Source: Maricaulis sp048268525
GTDB lineage: Bacteria; Pseudomonadota; Alphaproteobacteria; Caulobacterales; Maricaulaceae
Direction of reading: 5' to 3'
NCBI RefSeq assembly: GCF_048268525.1
Contig: NZ_JBLWVH010000002.1
Location: forward strand, 124,001 to 188,000
DNA: 64,000 nt
Positions within the stretch are counted from its first letter, which is position 1. Each line of letters begins with the position of its first letter. The notes beneath the pieces are model-generated. The model made no database searches. It was not told the DNA's origin and saw only the letters and a list, made by a program, of their open reading frames with translations. The position numbers and the translations under genes were made by a program. Of this stretch, positions 24,050-31,340 are shown piece by piece.

Positions 24050-24781
24050 ATGCGCGAACCCCTTCGCTTCCTCACCGTGCTTGCCGTCCTGATGGGCGGC
24101 CTGCTGGGTCTCAAGACACTGTCGATCGCCAATGGTGCGGCTGACTGGTGGGAAGCCCAGGGCAGTGCCATGGCCGCCGAAGTCTCAGAGCAGGCCCAGG
24201 GCGAAAATCAAGCCGGAGAAGGCGAGGATGCGCCCATCATGCCGGCCGATCACGCTGCGCCCATACCGTCCGGGGACGAGCCGAGTGCGTCGGACGTGTC
24301 CGCCGCCTTTGCCGAGCGGATCGCGAGTGGTGTCCGGACAGCCGAGGAAGAACGCGTCATCTACCGTTTGCGGGAGCGTAGCGCCGAGCTCGACAGTCGC
24401 GAGCGCGAGCTGGAGACACGCGAAGCCCTGATGCTGGCGATGGAACAGCGGGTGGACACCAAGATTACCGAGCTGAATGCCCTGCGGACCCAGATCGAAA
24501 GCCTGTCCGGCGAATTGTCGGACCGCGAAGATGAAGACATGCAGGTGATTGTGTCCTGGTATTCCGCCATGGACCCCCGCGATTCCTCCGAGCGCATCGC
24601 GACCCTGGACATGGATACCCAGCTGCAGATCGCCTCACGCATGTCGCAACGCGTGTTCGGGGCAATCCTGGCCGAGATGAATACCGGTGCCGCCGCGGCG
24701 CTGACCGAGCGCATGGCACGCCGGTCGGACCTGCCGGAAACCGTCGCCGAGCTGGAGGCGCGGATTGCCGAGGGCGACTAG
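24050..24781 (+). CDS. motE: MotE-like flagellar protein with MgtE-N-type domain
   Basis: 243 residues. An N-terminal signal or membrane anchor (FLTVLAVLMGGLLGLKTL) is followed by an acidic linker, a coiled coil (about 100-165, LRERSAELDSRERELETREA) and a C-terminal MgtE-N-like helical domain (WYSAMDPRDSSERIATLDMD and MSQRVFGAILAEMNTGAAAA). MotE in rhizobia is a periplasmic chaperone for the stator protein MotC. The GGAGG near its end also serves the next gene, which starts inside it. Confidence 0.82.
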   Translation: MREPLRFLTVLAVLMGGLLGLKTLSIANGAADWWEAQGSAMAAEVSEQAQGENQAGEGEDAPIMPADHAAPIPSGDEPSASDVSAAFAERIASGVRTAEEERVIYRLRERSAELDSRERELETREALMLAMEQRVDTKITELNALRTQIESLSGELSDREDEDMQVIVSWYSAMDPRDSSERIATLDMDTQLQIASRMSQRVFGAILAEMNTGAAAALTERMARRSDLPETVAELEARIAEGD

Positions 24782-27700
24782 ACATACGGCCGGCCTTGCC
24801 GGATGCGTCCTGCCGCTGTTGCTGGCGTCAACAGCCCTGGCCCAGTCGCCAGCCACGCTCAGTGTCGAGCGTGGCGATAATTCCCTGCGCCTGCTGATCG
24901 ATTATGACGATGCGGTGGCCGACAGGCAGCCGACGGCCGATGTGACCGTCGAGCATACAGTCCTGATCGCCCGTCTGAGCGAACCGCTGGACGCCGATGG
25001 GTCTTCACTGGGTGGGGAGCTGCAAGGGCTTGCTGCGCGAGCCCGGCTGGATGCTGACGGATCGACGCTCCGTATCGCCCTCAACCAGACTGTCGAGGCT
25101 TATGCCTCGGCGAGTTACGACCAGGTCGCGATCGATTTTGTCCCGGTGGGTGGAGCCCGACCGGACGACATTGTCTCGCCCCGTGAGGCGCGTGAGATCG
25201 AGGCCGCGCGCCTGGCTGCTGAACAGGCCGCGCTGCCCCCGCCTGCACCGCCGCCTGCTGAGGCGCTGCCAGTGCAATACCGGGTCGGCCAAGCCACTGA
25301 ATACACACGGATTGAATTGCTCTGGCCGCGAGAGGTCGAGGTTTCGGTCAGTCAGTCCGGAGATGTCGCGGAAGTGCGGTTTGACGCGCCGGCGGATGTT
25401 GATCTGAGCCGTCTGGCCGGATCTCCGCCGCGGTTCCTCAACGGTCTGACGGCGACACGCGACGGTGATGAATTTGTCCTGACGCTCGATGTCGAGCCCG
25501 GCGTCCAGGTGCGGGCCTGGGGCGAGGGCGGGCGTGTCGCGATCGATCTGCCTGACCCGGCCTTTGCCGATGCCGAGACTCTGCTGGCGCAAATCGAGGC
25601 GGCCACCGGCGCTGAATTCGAACCGGATGATATTGCCGGCGACGCGGTTTCGCAGGCAGAGGCCGAGCCGGTCCCTGTTCCACGTCCGCAACGTCCTGCC
25701 ACACGTCCGGCCGAGGAGCCTGCGCCGGTTGCTGCCGAAACGCCGCCGCCTGCTGCTGCCTTGGCCGACAACGGTCCGACGGATTTGTCAGCTTCGCGGC
25801 CCGGCGCCAACCCGGTCCCGACCGACGGCGTTGTGCGCGCCGAAGTCTCTGATTTCAACGGCGATCTGAGGATCGACTTCAACTGGCAGGCGCCACTCGG
25901 CATGGCGGTTTTCCGGCGGGGTGAGGCGATCTGGGTGGTTTTCGATGCGGCTGCCGACCTCGACCTCGGCGAGCTCGATGGCGCCAGCCGGCGCCACGTT
26001 CGCAACTTCACCGGCGTCAATGGCGAGACCTATGCGGCTGCACGCCTGATCGTGCCGGCCACTTCGCAGGCGGAAGCCCGCCTGGACGGGAATCGCTGGA
26101 CCGTGGTCCTGTCCGAGCGGATTGATGCTCCTCCGCGTCCGATCACCGTGCGCCGGGATGCCCGTCGGGGTCGACCCGGTCGCATATTGATGGATATGGC
26201 CAGCGCCCACGCCATCCGCTGGATCGATGATCCGGTGGTCGGTGACACGGTTGGCGTGATTACCGCCTTGGGTCCGATCCAGGGACTCGCTGCGCGCAGC
26301 GAATTCGTTGGTGGAGCCTTGTTGCCCAGTGCCCAGGGCGGCGCTGTGCAGGCTGTTGCCGAAGACATCGAGATTACCTTGATCGGCGCCGGTGCGGCGA
26401 TCAGCCGTCCCAGCGGGCTGGACCTGACACCGGCCGCCACCGCCGGCCGCGCTGACGTGGAAAGCTCTGTCCTGGCCAATATTTCCTCGCCGGCCCTGAT
26501 GTATTTCGACGCCTGGCGCGGTGCCGGTCGATACATGGATGAATGGAATGCCCGCCTGCGCCGGACCGCGCTGGAAGATGGTACGGACGGGCAGATAGCG
26601 CTTGCGCGTTTCCTGCTGGCCCGCGACCTGGCGCCGGAGGCCTTGGGCATGGTCGAACTGGCCGTCGCCGCCGAGCCGCAATTGGTCGATGACCCGCACG
26701 TTCGGTCGCTCCGAGCTGTTGCCAGCTACATGTTGCATCGCCCGGAAGACGCAACGGCCTACCTGTCGCATGCGTCCCTGGCGCAGGATCCCGCAGCCGA
26801 CCTCTGGCGCGCCATGATTGCTGTCGAAGAGGAGCGGTGGCAGGACGCCCGCCGCCGGTTCAATACCGGCGAAGCGACCGTCTATCACTATCCGCCGGAA
26901 TGGCAGGCGCGATTCAATGCCGCCCATGCCCGAGCCGCTCTCGAACTGGGCGACACCGCTGCGGCCCAGGATTATCTCTATGCCGTTGAGGCCGGTGATC
27001 CGGACTGGCAGACGCGTCTGGACGCCCGCTTCGTCGCGGCCCGACTGGCGGAGGCCGGCGGTAACCGCACCGAGGCGATCCGCCGCTTCGAGGAGTTGTC
27101 GGAGTCCGGTCATCCGGAGTCGGAAGCCCGGGCCCTGTACGACCTCAACCGGCTGCAGCTGGAGGAAGGCCTGATCAGCCGCAGCGAAGCCATCGAGAAC
27201 CTGGAAAACCTGCGATTCCGCTGGCGCGGTGACACGATCGAGCTGGAAACGGTCCGCACGCTTGGCGAACTCTATGTCCAGTCCGGCGACTTCGCCGGTG
27301 GACTGGAAACCATGGCCACGGCCCAGGCGCGCTTCCCGGAATCGGAAGCTGGACGCCGTATCGGCGAGGACATGGTGTCGATCTTCCGTCGCCTGTTCCT
27401 GGATGGCGAAGCTGATCGCATGGACCCGGTTGAGGCCGTCGCGATCTTCTACCAGTATCAACACCTGGCCCCGATCGGTGCCGATGGTGACCGCATGATC
27501 CGGCGCCTGGCCGACCGGCTGATCGCCTTCGACCTGCTCGATCCGGCCGCTGAGCTGTTGCAGCACCAGGTCGACTATCGCCTGCGCGAACCGCTGGCCC
27601 GGGCGCGGGTCGCAACGGATCTGGCCATCGTCTACCTGATGGACCGCCGTTATGAGGATGCCCTCAACACGATCCGGCGATCGCGCATAGCCGGCCTCCC

Positions 27701-28187
27701 GGAAGAGCTGGTCGATGAACGCTATCTGCTTGAAGCGCGGGCCCTGTCCGAGCTGGGTCGATCGGATCAGGCGCTGGAATTGATCGCCTCCGACCAGTCC
27801 GAGGCCGCCAGCCGCCTGCGCGCTGATGTGGCCTGGACCCAGCGCGACTGGCGCAATGCCGGCCGTCGTCTGGAAGGCATTCTCGGCAATCGATATTCCG
27901 ATCCGGCTCCGCTGGAACCGACCGAGGAAGACGACCTCCTGCGTGCCGCCATCGCATACAGCCTGTCACGGGACACGGCGGGCGCGGTGCGCCTGGGTGA
28001 GCGCTATGGCGAAGCGATGACACTGACAGACCAGGCGGCCGCGTTCAGCCTGCTGACCGACGATGGGGCGACCCCGGGCAATGTCCGCTTCTCCGACATG
28101 GCCTCCCGTATCGCCAGCATCGATACGCTGGATGCCTTCATGGAACCCTTCCGGGCGCGCTTCGTGAATGGCGGTGGGCCGAGCTGA
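24765..28187 (+). CDS. large secreted AMIN-like and TPR protein of the motor operon
   Basis: 1140 residues. The TTG start at 24765 overlaps motE by 17 bp and is supported by GGAGG six bases upstream; no other start would keep the signal peptide (CVLPLLLASTALAQ). Three beta-rich segments (about 30-130, 165-265 and 355-460, for example YTRIELLWPREVEVSVSQSG and FNGDLRIDFNWQAPLGMAVF) look like AMIN-type domains, separated by Pro/Ala-rich linkers. From about residue 590 onward there are TPR-like helical repeats (ARFLLARDLAPEALGMVELA, TLGELYVQSGDFAGGLETMA). I do not recognise a named family. Position after motE suggests a periplasmic motor scaffold, perhaps in the place of MotC; this is inference. 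Confidence 0.8.
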   Translation: MPRATRHTAGLAGCVLPLLLASTALAQSPATLSVERGDNSLRLLIDYDDAVADRQPTADVTVEHTVLIARLSEPLDADGSSLGGELQGLAARARLDADGSTLRIALNQTVEAYASASYDQVAIDFVPVGGARPDDIVSPREAREIEAARLAAEQAALPPPAPPPAEALPVQYRVGQATEYTRIELLWPREVEVSVSQSGDVAEVRFDAPADVDLSRLAGSPPRFLNGLTATRDGDEFVLTLDVEPGVQVRAWGEGGRVAIDLPDPAFADAETLLAQIEAATGAEFEPDDIAGDAVSQAEAEPVPVPRPQRPATRPAEEPAPVAAETPPPAAALADNGPTDLSASRPGANPVPTDGVVRAEVSDFNGDLRIDFNWQAPLGMAVFRRGEAIWVVFDAAADLDLGELDGASRRHVRNFTGVNGETYAAARLIVPATSQAEARLDGNRWTVVLSERIDAPPRPITVRRDARRGRPGRILMDMASAHAIRWIDDPVVGDTVGVITALGPIQGLAARSEFVGGALLPSAQGGAVQAVAEDIEITLIGAGAAISRPSGLDLTPAATAGRADVESSVLANISSPALMYFDAWRGAGRYMDEWNARLRRTALEDGTDGQIALARFLLARDLAPEALGMVELAVAAEPQLVDDPHVRSLRAVASYMLHRPEDATAYLSHASLAQDPAADLWRAMIAVEEERWQDARRRFNTGEATVYHYPPEWQARFNAAHARAALELGDTAAAQDYLYAVEAGDPDWQTRLDARFVAARLAEAGGNRTEAIRRFEELSESGHPESEARALYDLNRLQLEEGLISRSEAIENLENLRFRWRGDTIELETVRTLGELYVQSGDFAGGLETMATAQARFPESEAGRRIGEDMVSIFRRLFLDGEADRMDPVEAVAIFYQYQHLAPIGADGDRMIRRLADRLIAFDLLDPAAELLQHQVDYRLREPLARARVATDLAIVYLMDRRYEDALNTIRRSRIAGLPEELVDERYLLEARALSELGRSDQALELIASDQSEAASRLRADVAWTQRDWRNAGRRLEGILGNRYSDPAPLEPTEEDDLLRAAIAYSLSRDTAGAVRLGERYGEAMTLTDQAAAFSLLTDDGATPGNVRFSDMASRIASIDTLDAFMEPFRARFVNGGGPS

Positions 28188-28582
28188 CTGGGCTTGGGTC
28201 ATGTACCTTTGGTACGTGTCCCTCCGTGACGTCCATGCCTCTTCGTCTCCGCACGCTTTCGCGCCGAAGGATGGGAGGGAACGGGATGTCATTCGACATC
28301 GGGTTGATATGATTAACGTGACATCGTCGACATCCCGTTCGCGGAGATTTCCCGGGCTGTCTCCACCCCGTTTCCAATGCGTCAGGTAGATGGGGTCGGT
28401 CGTTTAGTGCCCCGCGACCTGGTCGCACGCCCTGCCGGAGCTTCGGGAAGTCATCCCCGTCGCGCGGACAGGCTCCGCTCGTTTCCGGGCACAAGTGACT
28501 GAGCTCGCGCCTCCCGTCCCGAAAACCGAAGGCATTATGGGGTGGGCGGCGAGGGGGGAGGATAAGTTCGTCTCTATCCCCG

Positions 28583-28698
28583 CCTCACACACTGTCATCC
28601 CGATGACGATCGGGACCCAGATTGCGACGCGAAGCCGTTGCCACGCTTGGTGAAATTGAGTGTGCGAGGCTGGGTCCTGACTTTCGTCAGGATGACGG
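28583..28698. repeat. interleaved inverted-repeat element
   Basis: The arm CCTCACACAC (28583-28592) pairs with GTGTGCGAGG (28660-28669). The arm at 28592-28620 (TGTCATCCCGATG...GGGACCCAG) pairs with 28670-28698 (CTGGGTCCTGAC...GGATGACGG). Each long arm also folds on itself (CCCGAT-GACG-ATCGGG and CCTGAC-GAAA-GTCAGG). The order A-B-A'-B' resembles interspersed palindromic intergenic elements of alphaproteobacteria. Confidence 0.75.
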
Positions 28699-28740
28699 TA
28701 CTGGATGGGCTATTCGGGGGATAAAGGGGGGAGACAGAAA

Positions 28741-28815
28741 GGGACAGGTATATTTAACGCGTCCATTCCTGGGCCGCTCGGCCGACGAGCCCGCGCGTTA
28801 AATACACCTGTCCCC
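28741..28815. repeat. REP-like inverted repeat with 21-bp arms
   Basis: GGGACAGGTATATTTAACGC(G) at 28741-28761 is the reverse complement of 28794-28814 with one mismatch. The 32-bp centre is GC-rich (GGGCCGCTCGGCCGACGAGC). The GGGGACAGGT...TTTAA form resembles REP-type elements mobilised by REP-associated tyrosine transposases; no such transposase is in the window. It ends just downstream of the fliP stop. Confidence 0.75.
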
Positions 28816-28820
28816 GTTAT

Positions 28821-29576
28821 TCAACTCAACGTCCCGAAACTCTGGACCAGGGATCCCACCACCAGTCGCCAGCCATCGACCAGCACGAAGAAGATCAGCT
28901 TGAACGGTAGCGAGATGACGATCGGGGGCAGCATCATCATGCCCATCGACATCAGGATCGAGGCGACGACGAGGTCGATGATCAGGAAGGGAATGAACAG
29001 CAGGAAGCCGATCTCGAAGGCGCGGCGCAATTCCGAGATCATGAAGGCCGGAGCGACGATCCAGAACGAGGTCGCTTCCGGCGATTCCGGAACGGCCTCC
29101 TGGGACATGTCGATGAACAGGGCGAGATCGTCCTCGCGGACATGGCTGAGCATGAAGGTCTTGAGCGGCGCGGTCGACAGGTCGAAGGCCTCGGTCAGCT
29201 CGATCTCTTCGTTCAGAAGGGGCTGGATGCCCTCGTCATAGGACTGGGTGAAAACCGGCGCCATGATGAAGCCGGTCATGAAGATGGCCAGCGAGACCAG
29301 GACCGCGTTTGGCGGGCTTTGTTGCAGGCCGAGCCCGGTTCTCAGCAGCGACAGCACCACGATGATGCGCACGAAGCTGGTGGTCATGATGATGATGGAC
29401 GGCGCCAGCGACAGCACGGTCAAAAGCGCCATCAGCTGCAAGACCCGCTCGGTCAGCGCGCCTTCCTGGCCGGCATCGATGGTCACGGTCTGGGCGTCGG
29501 CCTGAAAGCCGATCAGGGTGATCACGCCCAGCAGGAACAGCGAAAAACAGAACCAGAAACCTTTGCGGGCACTCAT
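28821..29576 (-). CDS. fliP: flagellar type III export gate protein FliP
   Basis: 251 residues, normal length. An N-terminal signal-like segment (FCFSLFLLGVITLIGFQADA) is followed by VLSLAPSIIIMTTSFVRIIV, the strongly conserved FliP signature, and by membrane helices including GFLLFIPFLIIDLVVASILM and PFKLIFFVLVDGWRLVVGSL. FliP forms the export gate with FliQ and FliR, which are encoded at 37.3-38.3 kb. Its start overlaps the fliO stop by 4 bp. Confidence 0.97.
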   Translation of the reverse strand: MSARKGFWFCFSLFLLGVITLIGFQADAQTVTIDAGQEGALTERVLQLMALLTVLSLAPSIIIMTTSFVRIIVVLSLLRTGLGLQQSPPNAVLVSLAIFMTGFIMAPVFTQSYDEGIQPLLNEEIELTEAFDLSTAPLKTFMLSHVREDDLALFIDMSQEAVPESPEATSFWIVAPAFMISELRRAFEIGFLLFIPFLIIDLVVASILMSMGMMMLPPIVISLPFKLIFFVLVDGWRLVVGSLVQSFGTLS

Positions 29577-29905
29577 GCCGAGCTCTCCATCGCGTCTCGC
29601 AAGTCCGCAGCACTGACCGGCTTGGCCGCGCCGGTCGACAGAATGGTCTCCCGTTCCGCGCCCAACAGCACCACATGTTCCTCGCCGTCGGCCTGCAGGA
29701 TCACCACCCGCCGGCGCGGGTCAATGACCAGTGTTTCGCGGAGTTTGAGGCGGCGATCGGTTCCGCCCAGCTGACGCAATCCCGTCATTTGCTGCAGCAG
29801 CCAGCCCTTCTGGACGGCATAGCCAAACAGCCCCAGTCCGCCCAGCAGGACGACGAGGATGGAGATGGCGAACAAGTAGCTGGTCCAGCTGACGATATCG
29901 GACAT
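29573..29905 (-). CDS. fliO: flagellar biosynthesis protein FliO
   Basis: 110 residues. One membrane segment (LFAISILVVLLGGLGLFGYA, about 11-30) is followed by a small basic cytoplasmic domain with RLKLRETLVIDPRRRVVILQ and HVVLLGAERETIL, the FliO pattern. FliO assists assembly of the FliP ring. It is divergent from flgB, with a CtrA box between them. Confidence 0.9.
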   Translation of the reverse strand: MSDIVSWTSYLFAISILVVLLGGLGLFGYAVQKGWLLQQMTGLRQLGGTDRRLKLRETLVIDPRRRVVILQADGEEHVVLLGAERETILSTGAAKPVSAADLRDAMESSA

Positions 29906-29952
29906 CGAGCCTTGGCCTCATAAACAATAACCACTGTCTGGGGTGATGCGGT

Positions 29953-29967
29953 TAAGTCGGCGTTAAC
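29953..29967. promoter_or_regulatory. CtrA box between fliOP and flgBC-fliE
   Basis: Perfect TTAA-N7-TTAA (spacer GTCGGCG) flanked by CGG and CCG. It lies 48 bp upstream of the fliO ATG and 46 bp upstream of the flgB ATG, so it may serve both divergent operons. Early flagellar genes are CtrA targets in Caulobacter. Confidence 0.82.
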
Positions 29968-30012
29968 CGTGCGGGACCACCTTCGTTCATAACTGAGAAA
30001 GGGGATTCGCGC

Positions 30013-30465
30013 ATGCGGCCCGACGACGTGCCGGTCCTGGCACTGCTTCGACAATCGATGAGTTTCCACTCTGATCGCCAGCAGGTGATCGCGGAGAACA
30101 TCGCCAATGCGAACACGCCGGGTTACACGCCGCGGGATATCGACGAATCCGAGTTCCACGCCGCGCTTCGCGCCCAGATGGGTGGCAATTCGGGCGGCGC
30201 CGGCGGCAGCAATCGTGGCGCGCTGAATCTGACGACAACCGCCGCCGGGCATATTCCGGCATCCAGCTCGGGTGGCGGATCATCATCGAGCTGGGAGGCG
30301 AGCGAGCGTCCTGACTCGGAAACAACGGTGAACGGCAATTCGGTCGTCATCGAGGAACAGATGGTGCGGGCCCAGGAAAACCGGATGCGCTATGAGAGCG
30401 CCCTGACCCTGTACCAGAAAAGCATCGGCCTGCTGCGCACGGCGATCCGTGCGCCGGGTCGATAG
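30013..30465 (+). CDS. flgB: flagellar proximal rod protein FlgB
   Basis: 150 residues. HSDRQQVIAENIANANTPGY is the rod-protein signature, and NRMRYESALTLYQKSIGLLR the C-terminal D0 helix. The middle is an unusually Gly/Ser-rich linker (GGNSGGAGGSNRG and SSGGGSSSSWE, about 57-100). First gene of flgB-flgC-fliE. Confidence 0.96.
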   Translation: MRPDDVPVLALLRQSMSFHSDRQQVIAENIANANTPGYTPRDIDESEFHAALRAQMGGNSGGAGGSNRGALNLTTTAAGHIPASSSGGGSSSSWEASERPDSETTVNGNSVVIEEQMVRAQENRMRYESALTLYQKSIGLLRTAIRAPGR

Positions 30466-30475
30466 GGAGTGATCG

Positions 30476-30889
30476 ATGGGTAACGCTTCAGATACGATGC
30501 AGATCTCGGCTTTCGGCATGCGGGCACAAGCCGCACGGATGCGGATCATCTCCGAGAATATCGCCAATGCCGATTCCACCGCACGCGAGCCGGGCGGCGA
30601 CCCTTATCGGCGTCAGGTCCCGGTGTTCGAGGCCGAGCTTGATCGCGCCACCGGGCTGAATGCCGTCCGCATGACCGATGTCGCGCACGACCAGAGCGAG
30701 TTCACGCTCGAATATGATCCCGGCCATCCGGCCGCCAATGCCGAGGGCTATGTCCAGTATTCCAACGTGCAGACGCTGGTGGAAATGATGGACATGCGCG
30801 AAGCGATGCGTTCCTACGAAGCCAATCTCAACATGATCGAGAATGCCCGCCGCATGCAGGAGCGGGCTCTGGATCTGCTGCGTCGCTAG
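30476..30889 (+). CDS. flgC: flagellar proximal rod protein FlgC
   Basis: 137 residues, normal length. MRIISENIANADSTAREPGG with PYRRQVPVF is the FlgC signature; NVQTLVEMMDMREAMRSYEA is the C-terminal helix. It forms the rod together with FlgB, FlgF and FlgG, all in this window. It starts 10 bp after flgB. Confidence 0.97.
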   Translation: MGNASDTMQISAFGMRAQAARMRIISENIANADSTAREPGGDPYRRQVPVFEAELDRATGLNAVRMTDVAHDQSEFTLEYDPGHPAANAEGYVQYSNVQTLVEMMDMREAMRSYEANLNMIENARRMQERALDLLRR

Positions 30890-30933
30890 AATAGTCGACG
30901 CGAGCCCTAGAAACAGGATGAAGGACGACGTCC

Positions 30934-31254
30934 ATGGCCGCTGATCTCTCTGCCGTACAGGCCTACCAGGCCGCTATCCGCACGGCCCAGCAATCCTCGC
31001 TCGGGTCGAGCCAGGACAGCGCAGCCGCCAGTGGCGGCCTCGATTTCGGCTCGCTGCTGGGCAATGCGATTGCCGACACCAGCCAGACGCTGGCCCATTC
31101 CGAGCAGATGACGGCAGCCGGCGCGGCCGGCGAAGCCGAGTTGATCGATGTGGTGACCGCTGTCTCGGCCGCCGAGATCTCGCTGGAAACTGTCGTCGCC
31201 GTTCGTGATGAGGTGGTGAAGGCCTATCAGGAAATCCTGCGCATGCCGATCTGA
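30934..31254 (+). CDS. fliE: flagellar hook-basal body complex protein FliE
   Basis: 106 residues. The C-terminal AEISLETVVAVRDEVVKAYQ followed by EILRMPI is the FliE end; the N-terminal half is Ala/Ser-rich and helical. FliE joins the MS ring to the rod. Last gene of the operon, followed by a strong terminator 24 bp on. Confidence 0.94.
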   Translation: MAADLSAVQAYQAAIRTAQQSSLGSSQDSAAASGGLDFGSLLGNAIADTSQTLAHSEQMTAAGAAGEAELIDVVTAVSAAEISLETVVAVRDEVVKAYQEILRMPI

Positions 31255-31277
31255 TCCCTGTGATCATCCATCAATGC

Positions 31278-31305
31278 AAAAGCCCCGGCCGAGACCGGGG
31301 CTTTT
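31278..31305 (+). terminator. intrinsic terminator of flgBC-fliE
   Basis: AGCCCCGG pairs with CCGGGGCT around CCGAGA, extended by flanking A/T pairs, followed by TTTTT. It may also act for the DUF885 genes arriving on the other strand, as the A-run upstream gives a U-tract there too. Confidence 0.93.
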
Positions 31306-31340
31306 TCATGTCTGGTCGTCAATCGACCGATGTATGAGCG

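Larger units (their letters stand above)
28188..28820. other. 633-bp intergenic region without a credible gene
   Basis: The short open frames here have no recognisable domains or good ribosome sites. The first 370 bp show no clear structure apart from a small hairpin GTACC-TTT-GGTAC near 28203. The right part carries two separate inverted-repeat elements, at 28583-28698 and 28741-28815. Confidence 0.7.

Noticed and set aside
28188..28582. Possible small genes in the gap before fliP
   Set aside because: Short frames on both strands lack ribosome sites, domains or neighbours in tight spacing.
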